From: Bacteroidales bacterium
Lineage (GTDB): Bacteria; Bacteroidota; Bacteroidia; Bacteroidales; UBA10428
Assembly: GCA_016935595.1 (NCBI GenBank)
Contig: JAFGQQ010000045.1
Location: 1-5,837 of the forward strand
DNA: 5,837 nucleotides
Direction of reading: 5' to 3'
Under the pieces are notes generated by a model. It did not search any database, was not told the origin of the DNA, and saw only the letters and a list, made by a program, of their open reading frames with translations. Positions 1 to 5,837 of this stretch are shown here, piece after piece. Position numbers and translations under genes: made by a program. The first letter of the stretch is position 1. Each line of letters begins with the position of its first letter.

Positions 1-2166
1 GGTGATAATTTGGAATGGGCAAATCCTGAATTTAACGATTCGAACTGGGATAATATTGATCCATCTGTTTACTGGGAGAAACAAGGACATGAAGGTTATG
101 ATGGGTATGCCTGGTACAGGATTAAATTCTTTCTGCCTTACAGCATGAAAATCAGGGCATATTTAAAAGACAGTATTCAAATTGTGCTTGGAAAAATTGA
201 CGATACTGATCAAACCTTTATAAATGGCAAATTAATCGGCCAGAACGGGAAAATTATTCCTTATAAAAAGTCTGGTAAAATTGATTCTTTTGAATATGAC
301 TCTTCAGCCTATAGCTATTACCGTGTTTATAAATTAAATGTTCATGATGCAAGAATACGTTGGGACAAAGAAAATACATTAGCTGTGAGGGTGCACGACC
401 ATATGATTGACGGTGGCATGTATTCGAAACAAAAAAGCATAAGCATGCTTGATATAAAAGATTATTTAATTATTAATGCAAATGCCCAACCTTTTATATT
501 TAAATCGAGGAATCATTTATCAAAGAACCTGAAAATCAAAAATATTTCTGTAAAACATAAGTTTGAAGGTTTGTTAAAAATTAGTATTATAAATGTTGAA
601 AAAGATACAATTGTATTTGAAAAGCTGATGAAAATAAAACTTAGGTCAAATGAGGAGACCTCTATCCCTTTTAATTTCTATATAAGCGATCAGGATATGC
701 TTTTAGCTGAATATACTTTCAGGGAAAAAAATTCCAGAATAATTAATACTTATGTAGAAGAAGTACCTAATATTTTAACTCCGGAACCACCAAAAACGCC
801 GAAAATTAATGGAGCAAAAGTTTTTGGAGTCAAACCCGAATCTCCATTTATATATACTATTGCTGCTACGGGGGAAAGGCCAATGAGGTTTTACACCGAA
901 AGACTTCCTTATGGATTAATGTTGGATTCAATAACAGGAATGATCTCGGGAAAATTATTTATTCCTGATGAATATAATACAACCCTTATCGCTAAAAACA
1001 AACTGGGAATTGACAGAAAAAATTTAAAAATTATTGTTGGCAATAAAATTGCCCTCACACCTCCAATGGGATGGAATAGCTGGAATGTATGGGGATTAAG
1101 CGTTGATTCGGCGAAGGTTCACCAGGCTGCAAAAAGTATGAAGTCATCCGGATTAATAAATCACGGCTGGACATATATTAATATTGATGACGGATGGGAA
1201 GCTCCTGCACGTACTCCTGAAGGTGAATTGTTAGGAAACGAAAAATTCCGGAACATGAGGGCACTTTCTGATCATGTTCATGCTTTAGGTTTAAAAATAG
1301 GCATTTACTCTTCCCCTGGTCCCCGAACATGTGGCGGGTACCTTGGCAGTTATAATTATGAATATTGGGATATTTGGACCTGGTATAAATGGAGGATCGA
1401 TTACGTTAAGTATGACTGGTGCAGTTATAACCAGATTGCAAAAGACAATAGCCTGAAGGAATTACAAAAACCATACATATATATGAGCAAAGCTTTGAGT
1501 TATCCAAAACGAGATGTGGTTTACAGCATTTGTCAATACGGCATGGGAGAAGTCTGGAAATGGGGTGAAGAGGTTGGTGGGAATTTATGGCGGACAACTG
1601 GTGATATAGTTGATACATGGGAAAGCATGAGTGAAATAGGTTTTAATCAGCACGAAAAAGCTGAATATGCTAAACCAGGACATTGGAACGATCCTGATAT
1701 GCTGGTGGTTGGATGGCTCGGTTGGGGAGAAAATATTCATCCTACAAGACTAACTGTTAATGAACAATACACGCATATTAGCCTTTGGTGTTTATTATCT
1801 GCACCTTTGCTGCTTGGTTGTGATTTAACCAAACTTGATGATTTTACATTAGGTTTATTGACTAATGACGAAGTTTTGGCAGTAAATCAAGATCCATTAG
1901 GAAAACAGGCGACTCGTATTTTTAAAGATGGCAATATTGAAGCATGGAGTAAAAAATTAGAAGATGGTTCAACAGCTTTGGGATTCTTTAACAGGGGAGA
2001 AGAAATCATTGAATATGAATTTATGTTAATAGATTTGAATTTGGAAGGTAATTTTATTATCAGGGATTTATGGAGGCAAAAAGATATTGGTGTAATCAAT
2101 GAATCACTTAAAATCAGAATCCCTGGGCACGGAGTAATAATGACCAGGTTTATTAGAAAAGATTAA
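1..2166 (+). CDS. Alpha-galactosidase-type glycoside hydrolase, family GH27, modular, 5'-partial
   Basis: Probable exported retaining exo-glycosidase releasing terminal alpha-D-galactose (or a related sugar such as beta-L-arabinopyranose) from oligo- or polysaccharides. The frame is open to base 1 (codons for G-D-N precede the TTG at 10), so the true start and any signal peptide lie upstream. Numbering from that TTG, the order is: a galactose-binding-like jelly roll as in GH2 N-termini (about 1-150; WEKQGHEGYDGYAWYR, INGKLIG, LAVRVHD); a second beta-sandwich (about 155-255); a putative Ig domain of He_PIG type (about 268-345; IAATGERP, GLMLDSITGMISG); a GH27 (beta/alpha)8 barrel (about 348-635); and a C-terminal beta-sandwich to 718. 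Barrel motifs are PPMGWNSWN (351-359), NIDDGWE (391-397), DYVKYDWC with predicted nucleophile D469, WRTTGD with R528 and predicted acid/base D532, and WNDPDML (559-565). Both catalytic aspartates align with human alpha-galactosidase A D170 and D231. Family assignment is firm; exact substrate is not. Residues 449-462 are unusually aromatic. Confidence 0.95.
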   Translation, partial: GDNLEWANPEFNDSNWDNIDPSVYWEKQGHEGYDGYAWYRIKFFLPYSMKIRAYLKDSIQIVLGKIDDTDQTFINGKLIGQNGKIIPYKKSGKIDSFEYDSSAYSYYRVYKLNVHDARIRWDKENTLAVRVHDHMIDGGMYSKQKSISMLDIKDYLIINANAQPFIFKSRNHLSKNLKIKNISVKHKFEGLLKISIINVEKDTIVFEKLMKIKLRSNEETSIPFNFYISDQDMLLAEYTFREKNSRIINTYVEEVPNILTPEPPKTPKINGAKVFGVKPESPFIYTIAATGERPMRFYTERLPYGLMLDSITGMISGKLFIPDEYNTTLIAKNKLGIDRKNLKIIVGNKIALTPPMGWNSWNVWGLSVDSAKVHQAAKSMKSSGLINHGWTYINIDDGWEAPARTPEGELLGNEKFRNMRALSDHVHALGLKIGIYSSPGPRTCGGYLGSYNYEYWDIWTWYKWRIDYVKYDWCSYNQIAKDNSLKELQKPYIYMSKALSYPKRDVVYSICQYGMGEVWKWGEEVGGNLWRTTGDIVDTWESMSEIGFNQHEKAEYAKPGHWNDPDMLVVGWLGWGENIHPTRLTVNEQYTHISLWCLLSAPLLLGCDLTKLDDFTLGLLTNDEVLAVNQDPLGKQATRIFKDGNIEAWSKKLEDGSTALGFFNRGEEIIEYEFMLIDLNLEGNFIIRDLWRQKDIGVINESLKIRIPGHGVIMTRFIRKD

Positions 2167-2220
2167 CAAATAAAATGATTCATTCGAAAAGTTATAATTA
2201 CTCAATAACCTTATTATTAA

Positions 2221-2829
2221 ATGAAAATAATACATCCACAAATATTAAAAGATATTGAAAATGGAAAACCTTTAAAACTCGATTTAGGAAGTGGGGGGAA
2301 TGTAAAAGATAATTTTTATTCAATTGATATTGCAGAAATGAAAGGGATTGACATTATTGCTGATTTAAATGAATCCCTTAATTTAATACCGGATAATTCT
2401 GTTGAGCATATCTATAGCAGGCATCTTATGGAGCATATAAAAGAATTTCTTCCATTGCTTAAGGAAATATACAGAATTACAAAACCAGGAGGAAAAATTG
2501 AAATTATTGTGCCGCACTTTTCGAATGTTCTTGGCTTTTCCGATCCAACACATTGCCGGTTTTTTGGATTGTATACTATGTATTATTTTGTTAATGAAAA
2601 TAATCAGCCTGCTACAAGGAAATTCCCTTCACACTATTCCGAAGCAAAATTTATTATTGATACTATTAAAATTGAGTTTTACCGCAAGAAATTAATTGAT
2701 CGAATAATTGGTTCAGTTCTTATGAAAATAATTAATAAAAATATAAAGAGGCAAGAGTTTTATGAAAGAAGGATAAGTGGTATCTATCATGCTTGGCAGA
2801 TAAAATATATCATGTTTCCCGATAAGTAA
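2221..2829 (+). CDS. Class I SAM-dependent methyltransferase (Methyltransf_11-like)
   Basis: Predicted cytosolic methyltransferase of 202 residues, using S-adenosylmethionine to methylate an unknown acceptor. Rossmann-fold landmarks are in order: motif I LDLGSGG (20-26), the acidic end of strand 2 at D36 (YSIDI), ADLN (47-50), DNSVEHIYSRHLMEHI (58-73) as the post-II region, and KPGGKIEIIVPHFS (88-101) covering the usual motif III loop and strand. DPTHCRFF (108-115) follows, a signature I recall from methyltransferases near glycan or envelope biosynthesis genes. The C-terminus (FYERRISGIYHAWQIKYIM) also resembles that group. No signal peptide or membrane segment is visible, and length is normal for a single-domain enzyme. 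The start is well fixed: an in-frame TAA at 2218-2220 directly precedes the ATG. No Shine-Dalgarno sequence is evident. It follows the GH27 gene by 54 bases on the same strand without a convincing terminator between, so co-transcription is possible but unproven. It converges with the lolA-like gene. Confidence 0.88.
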   Translation: MKIIHPQILKDIENGKPLKLDLGSGGNVKDNFYSIDIAEMKGIDIIADLNESLNLIPDNSVEHIYSRHLMEHIKEFLPLLKEIYRITKPGGKIEIIVPHFSNVLGFSDPTHCRFFGLYTMYYFVNENNQPATRKFPSHYSEAKFIIDTIKIEFYRKKLIDRIIGSVLMKIINKNIKRQEFYERRISGIYHAWQIKYIMFPDK

Positions 2830-2870
2830 ATTATAATCTCTGAGTTGAAAAAAATATTATACTTAATTTT

Positions 2871-3539
2871 TTACCTCATATCACTTATCTCAATTCCAGG
2901 ATAATTTTCAGGTATAAATTTAAAGAAATTCTCTTCCAAGGATTCGTTAGTTAAAAAATTATCTATTTCAATTAAAAATCTGTTGGCATCTTTCCCAAAA
3001 TATTCAATACTTATTAATTGCAAATTATTTTTATTTATAATAAGTCTTAATCTCGAATATGTACTTTCATCAATCTTTTTAGGAAATAAATCAATTTCAT
3101 AGAATTGTTCCCCATTCTCAGAAAATTCCCTGTTAAATTTATATTTAAATTCCTCTTTGTAAATTGAAAATATCTTTTTTGGATTATTTAAAAACGAATC
3201 ATCATCTTTTTCTTTATTGGTTATGGTTACTTCATTTAAATCTATCATATATTGCCATAATGTTTTTCCATTTGAATAAATCTCATTTCCCGGAAATGTT
3301 AGTTTATACTGATTATCTTTAATATAAATTTCTCCATCAAAATTATCAACTTCACCTTCATCATGTGTAAATTGGCGAAAAGTAAACTTAGCGATAATTG
3401 TATTAAACTTTTTAGTTTTTTCAGAAAACTGGTTAAGTATATTATCAGCTCTTTCATCGGTCTGGCAAAAAAGATTTAATGACAATGAGAGAAAAATTAT
3501 TATATTGAATATTTTAAGAGTATTAATCAATTTTTTCAT
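2871..3539 (-). CDS. lolA: LolA-like periplasmic outer-membrane lipoprotein carrier
   Basis: Predicted periplasmic chaperone that takes lipoproteins released from the inner membrane by the LolCDE-type transporter and carries them to the outer membrane. The 222-residue product starts with a signal peptide (MKKLINTLK, then a hydrophobic core at about 11-24). Cleavage is likely near LFCQ-TDE (26/27); the Cys at 25 lacks a good lipobox because F precedes it, so a soluble protein is favoured. The mature part reads as a LolA half-barrel: a start helix ADNILNQFSEK (31-41), the strand IIAKFTFRQF (48-57), SNGKTLWQY (89-97), which matches the DGKTLW motif of E. coli LolA, and the end FFKFIPENYPGIEISDMR, which matches the KFTFTPPQGVTVDD end of E. 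coli LolA. The ATG at 3539 is the only reasonable start, since an in-frame TAA lies just upstream at 3560-3558. It lies 25 bases after ftsK, so it is probably in the same transcript. Sequence identity to proteobacterial LolA is low, so the symbol is by fold motifs and gene order. Confidence 0.82.
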   Translation of the reverse strand: MKKLINTLKIFNIIIFLSLSLNLFCQTDERADNILNQFSEKTKKFNTIIAKFTFRQFTHDEGEVDNFDGEIYIKDNQYKLTFPGNEIYSNGKTLWQYMIDLNEVTITNKEKDDDSFLNNPKKIFSIYKEEFKYKFNREFSENGEQFYEIDLFPKKIDESTYSRLRLIINKNNLQLISIEYFGKDANRFLIEIDNFLTNESLEENFFKFIPENYPGIEISDMR

Positions 3540-3564
3540 TAAATAAAAATTTAAATTTTAATAA

Positions 3565-5837
3565 TCAGTTAATTTGTTCTTCTAAGTTATTCAAATGTTG
3601 TTCCAAACTATATTCATCAACAAATAAAACTTGCCGTGCTTTACTTCCTTCAAATGGTCCGACTATTCCCGCAGCTTCAAGCTGGTCGATAATTCTTCCT
3701 GCACGATTATAACCGATCGAGAATTTTCGCTGGATAAGCGAAGTGGATCCTTGTTGATGAATAACAACCAAACGTGCAGCTTCTTCAAATAAACTATCTC
3801 TTTTTTGTAAATCAACATCAGTAAGATCAGGTGCACTTTCATCAACATATTCTGGTAACAAAAATGCATTTGGATATCCTTTTTGAGAGCTGATAAAATC
3901 AACAATTCTTTCAATTTCGGGAGTGTCGATAAATGCACATTGAATACGGATTAAATCACTACCCGGACAAATTAACATATCACCGCGTCCTACAAGCTGA
4001 TTTGCCCCGGGTGAATCGAGTATCGTCCTGGAATCAACCATAGAGGTAACCCTGAAAGCAATACGTGCCGGGAAATTAGCCTTAATAACACCTGTAATAA
4101 TATTGGTAGTAGGTCTTTGTGTAGCAATAATCAAATGTATACCAATTGCCCTGGATAATTGTGCTAAACGGGCGAGTGGCATTTCTATCTCTCTCCCTGC
4201 CGTCATAATAAGATCGGCAAATTCATCAACAACAAGGATAATATATGGCAAATATCGGTGACCTTCCTCAGGATTTAATTTCCGTTTAATAAATTTTGTA
4301 TTATATTCTTTAATATTTCTTACATGTGCGGCCTTCATCAGATCGTATCGCTGGTCCATTTCAATACATAACGAATTCAGAGTATAAATTACTTTCTGTG
4401 TATCAGTAATTATGGGCTCTTCCATATCTGGTAATTTCGCAAGAAAGTGTTTTTCAATTCTGGAATATAATGTGAGTTCAACTTTTTTTGGATCGATTAA
4501 AATAAATTTAATTTGTGCCGGATGTTTTTTATACAACAACGATGACATTATTGCATTTAAACCTACCGATTTCCCCTGTCCGGTTGCTCCTGCAACTAAT
4601 AGATGAGGCATTTTCGCCAGATCGAATACGAATACCTCGTTGGAAATGGTTTTTCCTAAAGCAATAGCCAAATCATATTTAGTTTCCTGGAATTTCTGAG
4701 AAGCAAGGATTGATTTCATAGACACAATTTCAGGATGTTGATTTGGTACTTCAATCCCTATTGTTCCTTTACCCGGAATTGGTGCGATAATTCTAATGCC
4801 TAAGGCTGACAGGCTCAAAGCTATATCGTCTTCGAGGTTTTTAATTTTTGAAATCCGGATTCCGGGGGCAGGTACAATTTCATATAAAGTTACAGTAGGG
4901 CCAATGGTAGCTTTAATTTTTATTATTTCTATTTTATAGTTGGCAAGGGTTTCAACAATTTTATTTTTATTAGATATTAATTCATCTTTGCTTACTGTTG
5001 AATCTTCTGATTTATGATCTTCTAATAATTCTAAGGTTGGTAGTTTGTAAGTTGAAAGTTCAAGGGTTGGATCAAAGTCTTTTAATTCTTCTGTTTTAGT
5101 ATTTATATCGGTAAGAAAATCATCATCTTTTTTTTGTTCAATTGTGAGCTCAATATCATTTTCATTTATTTGTTTATTTTTTTCAAAATTTAACCTTTCA
5201 AAATCAATTTCATCATCGTTGTCCTCGGTAATTAATTCCTTATCTTTTTCAGTCACAGTAAAATTAATTTCATCATCATCCTGCTGATTTAATTCTGGTT
5301 CAATGTCATCTTCTTGTATGTCGGCATCAATATTTTTAATAAATAAATTTCTGATTATTCGTGATATAAAGAAGAATGATTTGTCGAATGAAAAAACAAT
5401 GAATGCAAAAATGCAGACTAATAAAAGAAATCCGGTACCAGTTTTACCAATTAGTGCATTTAACCATTTCGATATTTGGAATCCGTATGTGCCGCCAATT
5501 CCACTTCCTAATATACCATTTGCATCACCCCATAAATATCCAAAGGTAATTGAAAAAAGTATAATGGCTATAAAGCTAATCCGGGTTGTTTTTCCAAGTG
5601 GGAGCAACCTTATTCCTAATAGTTTAAATCCTAAGATAAAAAGAATAAATGGCAGTAAAAAAGAAGTTAGGCCAAACCATTTATATATAAATAAGTTAGC
5701 GATACGTGCTCCAGTTTTTCCTGCCCAGTTATCAACAATAATCTCAGAAGTGGAAATAACTTTAGACCACTCAAAACTTTGATCGCTTTTCCATGTAAAA
5801 AAATAAGATATGAATGCTAAAGTTATAAATGTTGCCA
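3565..5837 (-). CDS. ftsK: DNA translocase FtsK, N-terminally partial
   Basis: Septal, membrane-anchored hexameric ATPase that pumps chromosomal DNA at division and supports dimer resolution with XerCD. The frame is open to the right edge: 76 further codons precede the TTG at 5607 and read as typical FtsK membrane sequence (KWFGLTSFLLPFILFILG), so the real start is outside. Numbering from the first complete codon (5835), 756 residues are visible: membrane segments near 1-14 (partial), 54-70, 86-103 and 134-150; a short acidic linker, about 170-255; the alpha domain, about 265-370 (IGPTVTLYEIVPAPGIRISK); and the RecA-like motor. The motor holds Walker A GATGQGKSVG (416-425, catalytic K422; bases 4590-4561), Walker B ILVVDEFADLI with D537-E538, and ATQRPTTNIITGVIKANFPARIAF. 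A winged-helix gamma domain, which in FtsK reads polar DNA motifs, closes it at about 682-741 (GSTSLIQRKFSIGYNRAGRIIDQLE). The linker is far shorter than the several-hundred-residue linker of E. coli FtsK. The stop is TGA at 3567-3565; lolA follows. Confidence 0.97.
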   Translation of the reverse strand, partial: ATFITLAFISYFFTWKSDQSFEWSKVISTSEIIVDNWAGKTGARIANLFIYKWFGLTSFLLPFILFILGFKLLGIRLLPLGKTTRISFIAIILFSITFGYLWGDANGILGSGIGGTYGFQISKWLNALIGKTGTGFLLLVCIFAFIVFSFDKSFFFISRIIRNLFIKNIDADIQEDDIEPELNQQDDDEINFTVTEKDKELITEDNDDEIDFERLNFEKNKQINENDIELTIEQKKDDDFLTDINTKTEELKDFDPTLELSTYKLPTLELLEDHKSEDSTVSKDELISNKNKIVETLANYKIEIIKIKATIGPTVTLYEIVPAPGIRISKIKNLEDDIALSLSALGIRIIAPIPGKGTIGIEVPNQHPEIVSMKSILASQKFQETKYDLAIALGKTISNEVFVFDLAKMPHLLVAGATGQGKSVGLNAIMSSLLYKKHPAQIKFILIDPKKVELTLYSRIEKHFLAKLPDMEEPIITDTQKVIYTLNSLCIEMDQRYDLMKAAHVRNIKEYNTKFIKRKLNPEEGHRYLPYIILVVDEFADLIMTAGREIEMPLARLAQLSRAIGIHLIIATQRPTTNIITGVIKANFPARIAFRVTSMVDSRTILDSPGANQLVGRGDMLICPGSDLIRIQCAFIDTPEIERIVDFISSQKGYPNAFLLPEYVDESAPDLTDVDLQKRDSLFEEAARLVVIHQQGSTSLIQRKFSIGYNRAGRIIDQLEAAGIVGPFEGSKARQVLFVDEYSLEQHLNNLEEQIN

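Noticed and set aside
1406..1618. Antisense 70-codon frame within the GH27 gene, and a similar one at 1887-2099.
   Set aside because: Both sit opposite highly conserved GH27 catalytic or C-terminal sequence and show no family features.
2191..2209. Inverted repeat GTTAT/ATAAC between the GH27 and methyltransferase genes.
   Set aside because: Only 5 base pairs with a 9-base loop, mostly A-T, and no following T-run; no support as a terminator or operator.
2167..2220. Bacteroidota-type promoter (TTTG / TAnnTTTG) before the methyltransferase.
   Set aside because: Only partial matches (for example TAACCTTA) with no properly spaced upstream element were seen.
2498..2695. 65-codon + strand frame inside the methyltransferase gene.
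   Set aside because: It is an alternative frame over conserved methyltransferase motifs, without its own start context.
2847..2874. Possible bidirectional terminator between the convergent genes (A-run at 2849-2854 with T-run at 2867-2872, 7 A-T pairs, 10-base loop).
   Set aside because: The stem has no G-C pair apart from one beyond a mismatch and overlaps the lolA stop codon; in DNA this AT-rich it is too weak to call.
3663..3938. 91-codon - strand frame inside the ftsK 3' part, and a 64-codon + strand frame at 4412-4606.
   Set aside because: Both overlap the conserved gamma domain and Walker A region of FtsK in other frames and are shadows.
5303..5782. 159-codon open frame on the + strand.
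   Set aside because: It lies antisense to FtsK membrane and linker coding sequence and its translation resembles no family; the - strand frame there is clearly FtsK.

Overview
The window is AT-rich and looks like chromosomal DNA of a member of the Bacteroidota. The evidence for this is the protein make-up (a modular family GH27 alpha-galactosidase of the Bacteroidota type, and an FtsK followed by a LolA-like carrier), the absence of clear Shine-Dalgarno sequences before the starts that can be judged, and strongly AT-biased codon use. No finer taxonomic placement is supportable from these bases.

Layout: four protein genes fill almost the whole window, in two converging pairs. On the + strand are a 5'-truncated glycoside hydrolase (1-2166) and, after 54 bases, a small SAM-dependent methyltransferase (2221-2829). 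On the - strand, read from the right edge, are a 5'-truncated DNA translocase FtsK (5837-3565) and, 25 bases downstream of it, a LolA-like periplasmic lipoprotein carrier (3539-2871). The two pairs converge on a 41-base gap (2830-2870). There is no gene-free stretch over 300 bases. I saw no tRNA, rRNA, CRISPR array, insertion sequence or integrase. Both edge genes stay open to the window boundary, so the in-window start-like codons at 10 and 5607 are not real starts.

How the genes relate: ftsK and lolA are likely co-transcribed housekeeping genes, one for chromosome segregation at division and one for envelope lipoprotein transport; E. coli also has lolA directly after ftsK. The GH27 enzyme is a probable exported enzyme that removes terminal alpha-galactose-type sugars from plant or host glycans. 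The methyltransferase has a DPTHxRFF signature that I associate with glycan or envelope gene neighbourhoods, but its substrate cannot be read from sequence.

I do not see an undescribed system here. The most unusual local signal is an aromatic-rich stretch just before the catalytic nucleophile of the GH27 domain, where small residues usual for the family are replaced by bulky ones.
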